Part shown: in pieces, positions 1-4,384 of the stretch | Layout: the number at the start of each line of letters is the position of its first letter | How positions within the stretch are numbered: the first letter of the stretch is position 1 | Assembly (NCBI GenBank): GCA_016926595.1 | Contig: JAFGOG010000024.1 | Coordinates: 1 to 5,319, forward strand | DNA from: Anaerolineae bacterium | Lineage (GTDB): Bacteria > Chloroflexota > Anaerolineae > JAAYZQ01 | Direction: 5' to 3' | Length of the DNA: 5,319 nucleotides | Translations under genes and position numbers: made by a program | The notes under the pieces: generated by a model | Database searches by the model: none | What the model saw: the letters and a program-made list of their open reading frames with translations, nothing else | Told to the model about the DNA's origin: nothing

Positions 1-1
1 A

Positions 2-112
2 GAGATCAGGAAAGCGCTCCGCGACCGGCTGCGCCATCAGCAGGAAGCCGTTGCCGCTGGCGAGCGGGGCGAGCCGTTCGATGACGTGGTGCGGCGCTTG
101 GGCCTGGAGTGA
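2..112 (+). CDS. Type II toxin-antitoxin antitoxin, C-terminal fragment (5' end outside window)
   Basis: An open frame enters from the left edge and ends at TGA 110-112, giving 36 residues that begin EIRKALRDRLRHQQ and end FDDVVRRLGLE. The charged helical stretch followed by a short 'F-D-D-V-V-R-R-L-G' tail is typical of the toxin-binding end of small type II antitoxins. The next gene starts only 3 nt downstream and begins like a RelE/ParE toxin, which is the usual antitoxin-first order. In such modules the antitoxin neutralises the toxin and usually represses the shared promoter through an N-terminal DNA-binding domain, which lies outside this window. The exact antitoxin family cannot be decided from the tail. 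It may no longer have a working partner, because the toxin gene is truncated. Confidence 0.65.
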   Translation, partial: EIRKALRDRLRHQQEAVAAGERGEPFDDVVRRLGLE

Positions 113-115
113 GCC

Positions 116-199
116 ATGGCGCAAATCCGCATCCTGTCCGCGGCCGCACGGGAACTGGAACGGTTGGACCCCTCCGTGGCTCATCGGATCGTCCGGCGG
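116..199 (+). pseudogene. Truncated RelE/ParE-type toxin (first 28 codons only)
   Basis: The start ATG at 116 is preceded by GGAG (106-109) and follows the antitoxin stop by 3 nt. The first 28 residues, MAQIRILSAAARELERL then DPSVAHRIVRR, match the first strand and helix of RelE/ParE toxins, where 'A-A-R-E-L-x-x-L-D-P-x-V' is characteristic. A complete member is about 85-95 residues and would continue with an 'I..L' helix and a core with 'LRVGDYRVLY'-like strands. None of this is visible in any forward frame after position 199. Instead the DNA enters a perfect GC-rich hairpin at 209. The frame stays open to 2959, but everything beyond about 200 is hairpin, spacer and antisense of the neighbouring minus-strand gene. 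RelE/ParE toxins act on ribosome-bound mRNA or on gyrase; this remnant lacks the core and is presumably inactive. Confidence 0.75.
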
Positions 200-208
200 C
201 ACACCAGC

Positions 209-232
209 GGGCCTGGGGATCGCCCCAGGCCC
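209..232. repeat. Hairpin H1 (possible bidirectional terminator or mobile hairpin repeat)
   Basis: A perfect 10-bp inverted repeat, GGGCCTGGGG / CCCCAGGCCC, encloses the tetraloop ATCG. There is no U-tract on either side, so it is not a textbook intrinsic terminator, though it sits where convergent transcription of the toxin remnant (+) and the propeller gene (-) would meet. It is clearly related to hairpin H2 at 3167-3196. The preceding 14 nt (GGCACACCAGCGGG) match the H2 flank (GGCACAGCAGAGGG) at 12 of 14 positions, and the following CTCGTTGCGT resembles CTCATTTCGT. The similarity starts exactly where homology to the toxin stops. Confidence 0.7.
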
Positions 233-294
233 TCGTTGCGTTGCGCCCGGCGCGGCACTCTTCCTATTGACCCTTACCTGCCGTGGCTGGCCGT

Positions 295-309
295 CCTGGC
301 CTCGCCAGG
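295..309 (-). terminator. Short stem-loop downstream of the propeller gene
   Basis: CCTGGC-CTC-GCCAGG is a perfect 6-bp stem with a 3-nt loop, about 35 nt past the stop codon of the minus-strand gene. No U-run follows it in the minus direction, so a terminator role is only suggested by its position. Together with H1 it would give two successive GC-rich hairpins after the gene. Confidence 0.35.
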
Positions 310-343
310 CACTTGCTTGATCTCCGGCTCGCCACCCAGCGCC

Positions 344-2149
344 TCAACGCCCTGCCGCTCCGGCTGTTTCCAATCGCCAGACGTCTCTCAAGCTACCGCC
401 GCCAAGGCCGCCCATCAGCACGATGCTGCTGTCGGGCAGTACCACGCTGGTGTGGTTATACCTTGCCGTCCACGGGGCCGCGGCGGCCCATTGCGACCAG
501 GTGGCCCCCTGGTCGGTCGAGTGCCACACGTCATTCCGCAAACTGTCGTCATCACCGCCCATCAACACAATGCTGCCGTCGGGCAACGCCACGCTGGTGT
601 GACCTGTCCTTGCCGTCCACGGGGCGGCTGCAGTTGCCTCCGTCCAGGTGGCACCCTGGTCGGTCGAGCGCCACACATCATTCCAGTTGCCGACGGAGAG
701 GCCGCCAAAGCCGCCCATCAGCACAATGCTGCCGTCCGGCAGCGCCACGCTGGTGTGACTTGTCCTTGCCTCCCACTCAGCCGCGGCCGTCTGTTGTGTC
801 CAGGTGGCGCCCTGGTCCGTCGAGCGCCACACGTCACGCCAATAGTCCGCACCAACGCCGCCCATCAATACGATGCTGCCGTCGGCCAGCACCACGCTCG
901 TGTGGCTATTCCTTGCCGTCCATTCGGCGGCGGCGGTCATCTGCGTCCAGGTGGCGCCCTGGTCGGTCGAGCGCCACACGTCGTTCCTGCGGCCGCCGCT
1001 ATCGGTGCCCCCCATCAGCACGATGCTGTCGTCCGGCAGCGCCACGCTGAAGGGTCTGCTTCTGGAGGACCACCCGGCGGCGGCCGTCATCTGCGTCCAG
1101 GTGGCCCCCTGATCCGTCGAGCGCCACACGTCATGGTACCTGGTGCTGCCGGCGCTGCCGGCCATCAGCACGATGCTGCCGTCCAGGAGCACTACGCTGG
1201 TGTGCCCACTTCTTGCCGTCCACCAGGGGTCAGCGGCGGTCATCTGCGTCCAGGTGGCGCCCTGGTCGGTCGAGCGCCACACGTCGTCCATGCCGCTGAG
1301 CCCGCCAGGAGAGCCGCCCATCAGGACAATACTGCCATCGGACAGCGCCACGCTGGTGTGACCACTCCTTGCCGGCCACAGGGTCGCGGCGGTCATCTCC
1401 GTCCAGGTGGCGCCCTGGTCGGTCGAGCGCCACACGTCGTTCCGGACGCTGCCGTCAGAGCCACCCATCAACACGATGCTGCCATCCGACAGCACCACAC
1501 TGCGGAGACTCGATCTTGCCGTCCAGGAGGCAGTGGATGTCAGTTGCGTCCAGGTGGCGCCCTGGTCGGTCGAGCGCCACACGTCGTTCCGGCGACTGCC
1601 GTCATAGCCCCCCATCAGCACGATGCTGCCGTCAGGCAGCGCCACGCTGGTATGGTCTGTTCTTGCCGTCCACTCGGCGGCGGCCGTCTGCTGTGTCCAG
1701 GTGGCGCCCTGGTCGGTCGAGCGCCACACGTCGTTCCAGCTGCCGCTGCCGTTATCACCACCCATGAGCACGATACTGCCATCCGGCAGCGTTACACTGG
1801 TGTGAAACCTTCTTGCCGTCCACCCGGCGGCCGTGGTCATCTCCGTCCAGGTGGCGCCCTGGTCGGTCGAGCGCCATACGTCGTGCTTGTAACTGAACGT
1901 GCCGTCATGCCCCCCCATGAGGATGATGCTGCCGTCCGGCAGTGTCACGCTGGAGAGGCCATGTCTTGCCGTCCACGGGGCAGAAGCGGTCATCTCCGCC
2001 CAGGTGGCGCCCTGGTCGGTCGAGCGCCATACATCTTTTTGGCGACTGTCACCGTAGCCACCCAGGAGCACGATACTGCCATCCGGCAGCGCCACGCTGG
2101 TATGGCCCCATCTTGCCGCCCACCAGGGAGTGGCCACCTGCGTCCATCT
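344..2149 (-). repeat. Tandem coding repeats, 12 units of about 147-156 bp
   Basis: The C-terminal two thirds of the propeller gene is a tandem array with a period of 49-52 codons; the HTSV-equivalent positions fall at residues 301, 350, 401, 451, 500, 549, 601, 651, 701, 750, 802 and 851. Two blocks are nearly constant at DNA level. One, read on the plus strand as CAGGTGGCGCCCTGGTCGG and onward to the DVW codons, occurs 11 times and is identical over its whole length in five copies. The other encodes LPDGSIVLMGG. Between them lies a short segment that differs in sequence and length in every unit. All length changes are multiples of three, so the frame is kept. This points to amplification of one ancestral blade, with either conversion or selection keeping the core alike. 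Confidence 0.95.
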
Positions 2150-3004
2150 CCCCGCAAACGCCTCCCCGGTGGTGAAGGACCAATAGGCCGTGTCCGCACC
2201 ATCCGCGTAGGTGGTCCCCAGGCTGTTGGCGGCGCGCACCTGCCAGTAGTACGTCGTATTTTCGCTCAACCCGCCGACCTCCGCCTGGCTGGCCGTACCG
2301 GCCTCCACCCAATCGGCGCAGGCACTGTCGTCCGTGGTGTCGTAGCAGTAGGCGTACGCGTCGGCATCGACGCTATCTTCCCAATCCAGGGTCATGCTGA
2401 CCGGCTGCTGCCCGACCGCACCATCGGCAGGGCTGACTTTGGTAAAGTCACCTGGCAGGTGGGGTGGTTTTTGAACGAACGGCAAAAAGGTACGATGGAT
2501 TGTCGGGGGCACCGTGATGGTAAAGGTATCGTCAAAATCCGGCGCGACCGTCACGTGATATTGGCCTGGCTCGCGGGTGCACGCGCTGATGTAAAAGTAA
2601 TCGCGCACCTCGTACAGCACACCACTCGAATAAAAGTATTCCCGGATGAGGTTGGGGCCCCCGGAACAGCTTTGGCTGACCGGTGCGCCGCCGGGTCCAT
2701 ACCAATCCGAGGAGGGCGGGGTGACGCCGCCGAGGTCGCCAATCGTCAACGTAACCCGGTAGGTAGACGGGGTGGCACTGGTGGGGGAGAGCGAGAAAGA
2801 GTAATCAGGGAAACTGGTTTCGGCGTGCGCCGAGAGCAGCGGGTTGGAGGCCAGGGCGGCCTTGCGGCCGAGGTCGCTGCCGGGAGATTGGGCCAGGACA
2901 GTGGGAGGGGAATGGTTGAGCAAGCCCGGTCCACTCACCAGTGCGGCAAGCAGCAATAGAGACAGCGTGCAAACCATGGTCCGAGAAAGGCGATGGGTCG
3001 CCAT
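344..3004 (-). CDS. Secreted kelch/Asp-box repeat propeller protein with FN3-like domain
   Basis: This 886-residue protein starts at ATG 3004-3002, behind a strong AGGAGG 7 nt upstream. Residues 1-38 form a Sec-type signal peptide: basic MATHRLSR, a hydrophobic core around 11-29, and probable cleavage after VLA (36-38). No lipobox cysteine is seen. Residues about 64-166 form an unassigned beta-rich domain with a possible C113-C142 disulfide. HRTFLPFVQKP (170-180) is a linker of Chloroflexota style. Residues about 185-280 look like fibronectin III, with the terminal 'YWSFTTG'. Twelve blades follow from 286, built as DVWRSTDQGATW...W.AR..HTSVALPDGSIVLMGG. The GG and DVW elements are kelch; S-T-D-Q-G-A-T-W is an Asp-box, present in 11. 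The last blade ends at DVWRLE, which may close the propeller against the first, incomplete blade. No C-terminal anchor and no sialidase active-site motifs were seen. Binding or adhesion is plausible; the ligand is unknown. Confidence 0.9.
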   Translation of the reverse strand: MATHRLSRTMVCTLSLLLLAALVSGPGLLNHSPPTVLAQSPGSDLGRKAALASNPLLSAHAETSFPDYSFSLSPTSATPSTYRVTLTIGDLGGVTPPSSDWYGPGGAPVSQSCSGGPNLIREYFYSSGVLYEVRDYFYISACTREPGQYHVTVAPDFDDTFTITVPPTIHRTFLPFVQKPPHLPGDFTKVSPADGAVGQQPVSMTLDWEDSVDADAYAYCYDTTDDSACADWVEAGTASQAEVGGLSENTTYYWQVRAANSLGTTYADGADTAYWSFTTGEAFAGRWTQVATPWWAARWGHTSVALPDGSIVLLGGYGDSRQKDVWRSTDQGATWAEMTASAPWTARHGLSSVTLPDGSIILMGGHDGTFSYKHDVWRSTDQGATWTEMTTAAGWTARRFHTSVTLPDGSIVLMGGDNGSGSWNDVWRSTDQGATWTQQTAAAEWTARTDHTSVALPDGSIVLMGGYDGSRRNDVWRSTDQGATWTQLTSTASWTARSSLRSVVLSDGSIVLMGGSDGSVRNDVWRSTDQGATWTEMTAATLWPARSGHTSVALSDGSIVLMGGSPGGLSGMDDVWRSTDQGATWTQMTAADPWWTARSGHTSVVLLDGSIVLMAGSAGSTRYHDVWRSTDQGATWTQMTAAAGWSSRSRPFSVALPDDSIVLMGGTDSGGRRNDVWRSTDQGATWTQMTAAAEWTARNSHTSVVLADGSIVLMGGVGADYWRDVWRSTDQGATWTQQTAAAEWEARTSHTSVALPDGSIVLMGGFGGLSVGNWNDVWRSTDQGATWTEATAAAPWTARTGHTSVALPDGSIVLMGGDDDSLRNDVWHSTDQGATWSQWAAAAPWTARYNHTSVVLPDSSIVLMGGLGGGSLRDVWRLETAGAAGR

Positions 3005-3011
3005 GGGGGAT

Positions 3012-3017
3012 CCTCCT
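3012..3017 (-). promoter_or_regulatory. Ribosome binding site of the propeller gene
   Basis: The minus strand reads AGGAGG-ATCCCCC-ATG. This is a full Shine-Dalgarno core at 7-nt spacing, and it fixes the start at 3004. Confidence 0.85.
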
Positions 3018-3054
3018 TGAAATCAGCCGCTGGTAGTTGTTTCACGTCCCGGGG

Positions 3055-3075
3055 AGACTCTGACATGCCGAGTCT
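3055..3075. promoter_or_regulatory. Inverted repeat at the start of the propeller gene leader
   Basis: AGACTC and GAGTCT are perfect 6-bp arms separated by 9 nt. They lie just downstream of the minus-strand -10, at about the expected transcription start. The element could be an operator or a 5' leader stem-loop. It is short enough that chance is possible. Confidence 0.35.
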
Positions 3076-3081
3076 GCCTCT

Positions 3082-3110
3082 ATAGTATCACAGCCTTGCG
3101 GGAAAATCAA
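3082..3110 (-). promoter_or_regulatory. Putative sigma-70-type promoter of the propeller gene
   Basis: On the minus strand, TTGATT (3110-3105) and TACTAT (3087-3082) are separated by exactly 17 nt, and the -10 is preceded by TGA, giving an extended TGn motif. The predicted start is near 3075, leaving a leader of about 70 nt before ATG 3004. Each hexamer matches consensus at four of six positions, so the call rests mainly on spacing, the extended -10 and location. Confidence 0.55.
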
Positions 3111-3148
3111 ACCCGACCAAGCACCAGCCTCTGCCGAGATCTGGCCGC

Positions 3149-3162
3149 TCGCCGGCCGGCAC
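3149..3162. repeat. 14-bp box, copy 1, upstream of the toxin-antitoxin promoter
   Basis: TCGCCGGCCGGCAC occurs here and exactly again at 4101-4114. It contains the palindrome GCCGGCCGGC. Here it ends 84 bp before the -35 of the plus-strand promoter; the second copy ends 77 bp before the related promoter. It looks like part of a duplicated upstream region and could be a regulator site. Confidence 0.6.
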
Positions 3163-3166
3163 AGCA

Positions 3167-3196
3167 GAGGGCCTGGGGCGGTTGCTCCAGGCCCTC
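3167..3196. repeat. Hairpin H2, same family as H1
   Basis: GAGGGCCTGGGGC and GCTCCAGGCCCTC pair as a 13-bp stem with one G-T wobble around the tetraloop GGTT, followed by ATTTCG. It lies between two divergent promoters, where no neighbouring gene needs a terminator, so it is better read as a repeated hairpin element or a leftover from a lost gene. H1 (209-232) has the same arms, the same orientation and similar flanks, so the pair brackets the propeller gene. Confidence 0.7.
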
Positions 3197-3246
3197 ATTT
3201 CGTCGGATCCCGCATCGCGGATGCCTGCTTTTGCCTGGAAAGAAAC

Positions 3247-3275
3247 TTGACCCTCCCTTGCCCATATGTTATACT
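3247..3275 (+). promoter_or_regulatory. Promoter of the UPF0175-DUF3368 operon
   Basis: TTGACC (3247-3252) and TATACT (3270-3275) are separated by exactly 17 nt and each matches the sigma-70 consensus at five of six positions. The predicted start is near 3282, inside an inverted repeat, giving a leader of about 53 nt. A degenerate copy of the whole region is found at 4191-4260. Confidence 0.8.
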
Positions 3276-3278
3276 GCT

Positions 3279-3295
3279 ACACGGAACAACCGTGT
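3279..3295. promoter_or_regulatory. Likely operator overlapping the toxin-antitoxin transcription start
   Basis: ACACGG-AACAA-CCGTGT is a perfect inverted repeat with 6-bp arms, 3 nt after the -10. Its position suits repression by the antitoxin or the toxin-antitoxin complex, the usual autoregulation of type II modules. The left arm is missing from the second promoter copy at 4215-4229. Binding is inferred. Confidence 0.5.
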
Positions 3296-3323
3296 TATTG
3301 CGGACGTGTGAAGTGGTTGTGCC

Positions 3324-3328
3324 AGGAG
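3324..3328 (+). promoter_or_regulatory. Ribosome binding site of the UPF0175 gene
   Basis: AGGAG lies 6 nt before ATG 3335 and supports that start. The same GGTTGTnCCAGGAG leader end is kept at 4247-4260 before the remnant gene. Confidence 0.75.
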
Positions 3329-3334
3329 TAGATC

Positions 3335-3592
3335 ATGGGCGAGACAAGCATACTGGAAGTACCCCAGGAGGTCCTGGACTCGGCCCGCCTGACGATGCCG
3401 GAGCTCAAGGTAGAGATTGCCGTTTCCCTCTATGCCCAGAACCGATTGTCGATCGGCAAGGCCCGCGAACTGGCCGGCCTGTCCCTGTGGGAATTTCGCC
3501 AGTTATTGGCCTCGCGCCGCATTCCCGCGCATTATGACGAGTCCGAGGTAGACCATGACGTCGCCACGCTACGGGAAATGGGGCGGCTATGA
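3335..3592 (+). CDS. UPF0175 family antitoxin
   Basis: This 85-residue protein, close to the usual family length, is recognised by the block LKVEIAVSLYAQNRLSIGKA followed by RELAGLSLWEF and RQLLASRRIPAHYDE (residues about 25-69). That block matches the UPF0175 pattern 'LKLELALALYEEGKLSLGKAAELAGLSLWEFLELL..RGIP..Y'. The helix-turn-helix-like segment at about 38-62 suggests DNA binding. The acidic end, ESEVDHDVATLREM, probably contacts the toxin. UPF0175 proteins are regularly found in front of DUF3368 PIN-like proteins, and that is the arrangement here: the last codons overlap the toxin start as ATGA (3589-3592), implying translational coupling. The gene has its own promoter and a good AGGAG. 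Its role as neutraliser and autorepressor is inferred from family and context. Confidence 0.9.
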   Translation: MGETSILEVPQEVLDSARLTMPELKVEIAVSLYAQNRLSIGKARELAGLSLWEFRQLLASRRIPAHYDESEVDHDVATLREMGRL

Positions 3593-4083
3593 TCGTTGTC
3601 AGCAACACCTCACCACTCACGAATCTGGCCGCTATTGGGCAGGTTGACCTGCTCCGCCGCTTGTATGGCCACCTGCACATCGCCGAAGCCGTCTGGACAG
3701 AGCTCAATGCCGGCGGCGTGCACTGGCCGGGCCGCGCCCAGGTTGCGGCGGCCGATTGGATCGAACGGCGCAGCGTGCAGGATCAGGCTTTGCTCGCGGT
3801 GCTGCGACGGGACCTCGACCGGGGGGAAGCGGAGACAATCGTCCTAGCCGTGGAACTCGGGGCCGACCTCGTGCTGTTGGATGAGAAGGAAGGCCGGCAC
3901 GTCGCCGAGCGGCTAGGGCTGAAGGTAGTTGGCGTTGGAGGCATACTCCTGGAAGCCAAAGCCGCAGGAGCAATCAGTGCTGTACGGCCGCACCTGGATG
4001 CGCTGCGCCAGGCGGCCGGTTTCTACCTGAGCAATTCGGTGTACCGCCACTTGCTGGCGCTGGCAGACGAAGGGGACAACTGA
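3589..4083 (+). CDS. DUF3368 family PIN-like toxin
   Basis: The 164-residue product begins MIVVSNTSPLTNLAAIGQ, the hallmark of DUF3368 proteins, a branch of the PIN-domain nuclease superfamily. As in that family, the first canonical PIN aspartate (V-V-D) is replaced here by S-N (residues 5-6). Other acidic positions are kept: E38 in 'AVWTEL', E80 and E82 in 'DRGEAE', and D98/E99 in 'VLLDEKEGR', which resembles the VapC 'T.D' strand. Known relatives are VapC-type RNases that cleave RNA using acidic metal ligands; with the altered first site, the activity and target are uncertain. It overlaps the UPF0175 gene by 4 nt and has no strong ribosome binding site of its own, so it should be translated by coupling and at a lower level than the antitoxin. 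Length and ending look complete. Confidence 0.9.
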   Translation: MIVVSNTSPLTNLAAIGQVDLLRRLYGHLHIAEAVWTELNAGGVHWPGRAQVAAADWIERRSVQDQALLAVLRRDLDRGEAETIVLAVELGADLVLLDEKEGRHVAERLGLKVVGVGGILLEAKAAGAISAVRPHLDALRQAAGFYLSNSVYRHLLALADEGDN

Positions 4084-4100
4084 TCTCCACCCCCGTTATT

Positions 4101-4114
4101 TCGCCGGCCGGCAC
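4101..4114. repeat. 14-bp box, copy 2
   Basis: This is an exact repeat of TCGCCGGCCGGCAC at 3149-3162, 18 nt after the toxin stop and 77 bp before the degenerate -35. The sequences on both sides differ from copy 1, so the identity is limited to these 14 bp. Confidence 0.6.
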
Positions 4115-4148
4115 GATATGTTGTGCTCATCTCGCCCTCCGCCCCCAT

Positions 4149-4166
4149 CATATCACAGGTGATATG
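4149..4166. promoter_or_regulatory. Palindrome, candidate operator
   Basis: CATATCAC-AG-GTGATATG has perfect 8-bp arms around a 2-nt centre, in AT-richer DNA than its surroundings, 25 bp before the -35 of the second promoter. A further GATATG lies at 4115-4120. The size and symmetry suit a dimeric repressor or activator. It has no counterpart upstream of the first promoter. Confidence 0.5.
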
Positions 4167-4191
4167 TCGCCGCAACCTGGCCAGAATGTAC

Positions 4192-4220
4192 TTGACCCCC
4201 TCATTCCTGTACGTTAGACA
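4192..4220 (+). promoter_or_regulatory. Degenerate copy of the toxin-antitoxin promoter
   Basis: TTGACC (4192-4197), a 17-nt spacer and TAGACA (4215-4220) mirror the promoter at 3247-3275, and the downstream ACAACCGTG, TAGACGT and GGTTGTTCCAGGAG also align with that copy. Relative to copy 1 about 13 bp are missing between the TTA of the -10 and ACAACCGTG. This replaces the good -10 TATACT with a poor one and removes the left operator arm. Activity is likely reduced or lost. Confidence 0.65.
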
Positions 4221-4268
4221 ACCGTGCTATCGTAGACGTTTGAACAGGTTGTTCCAGGAGTTGGCCTG

Positions 4269-4325
4269 ATGAGCCAGATGGTTCGGATCTCTCCGCAGGT
4301 GTTTCGGCTCCTGGAGCGCCGGTAG
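4269..4325 (+). pseudogene. 18-codon antitoxin-like remnant
   Basis: An ATG 8 nt after AGGAG (4256-4260) opens the peptide MSQMVRISPQVFRLLERR, then TAG at 4323. The sequence resembles the N-terminus of VapB-like or other small DNA-binding antitoxins ('VRIS..V...L..R'). Full antitoxins are about 70-90 residues, and no matching continuation is seen in any forward frame after the stop. The gene sits behind a degenerate copy of the operon promoter, so it is best read as the stub of a second toxin-antitoxin module. A short functional peptide cannot be excluded but has no support. The family is a guess from a few residues. Confidence 0.5.
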
Positions 4326-4360
4326 CCCGCTCGCGACAAAAGGTTAGCCACGCCGGCTTT

Positions 4361-4384
4361 TTCCCATAGATCGCCCTATGGGAA
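4361..4384. terminator. Stem-loop after the DUF885 gene
   Basis: TTCCCATAG-ATCGCC-CTATGGGAA is a perfect 9-bp stem with a 6-nt loop, 18 nt beyond the stop of the minus-strand gene. On the minus strand it is followed by AAAAAG rather than U, and on the plus strand the T-run precedes it. It is therefore not a canonical intrinsic terminator, although its position between convergent units suggests an end-of-transcript role. Confidence 0.45.

Larger units (their letters stand above)
3005..3334. other. Divergent intergenic region, content summary
   Basis: These 330 bp between the propeller gene (-) and the UPF0175 gene (+) hold the minus-strand ribosome binding site, leader inverted repeat and promoter (3012-3110), the 14-bp box, hairpin H2, and the plus-strand promoter, operator and ribosome binding site (3247-3328). 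A 7-bp inverted repeat, CCTCTGC 3128-3134 with GCAGAGG 3164-3170, overlaps the left arm of H2. No credible gene is seen in it. Confidence 0.75.

Noticed and set aside
274..379. Longer alternative C-terminus of the propeller protein in a shifted frame (DWKQPERQGVEALGG and onward, ending at TAA 276-274)
   Set aside because: It needs a frameshift just after DVWR, matches no further blade or Asp-box, and has no other support; the in-frame stop at 346-344 is kept.
460..2040. Regularly spaced conserved block of about 40 bp suggesting a CRISPR-like array
   Set aside because: The period is about 150 bp, the segments between the blocks are themselves mostly conserved, and all length changes keep the minus-strand frame. 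These are coding repeats.
116..2959. 947-residue plus-strand protein with repeats such as HLRPGGALVGRAPHVV
   Set aside because: Beyond residue 28 it is the antisense of the propeller gene. The minus frame has a signal peptide, recognised domains, promoter and ribosome binding site. The antisense frame stays open because the repeats are multiples of three in GC-rich DNA.
344..3004. Sialidase or other BNR glycosidase function from the Asp-boxes
   Set aside because: Asp-boxes are structural. No sialidase arginine triad, RIP motif or other catalytic signature was seen, and the blades follow the kelch pattern.
209..3196. Integron gene cassette with attC-like ends at H1 and H2
   Set aside because: No GTTRRRY or RYYYAAC core sites flank the hairpins, and no integrase gene is present in the window.
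3096..3311. 71-residue plus-strand frame in the divergent intergenic region
   Set aside because: It runs through hairpin H2 and the -35, -10 and operator of the next operon, lacks a ribosome binding site and resembles no known protein.
3405..3973. Minus-strand open frames across the toxin-antitoxin operon
   Set aside because: They are antisense to two clearly recognised, overlapping genes and encode arginine- and proline-rich low-complexity sequence typical of shadow frames.
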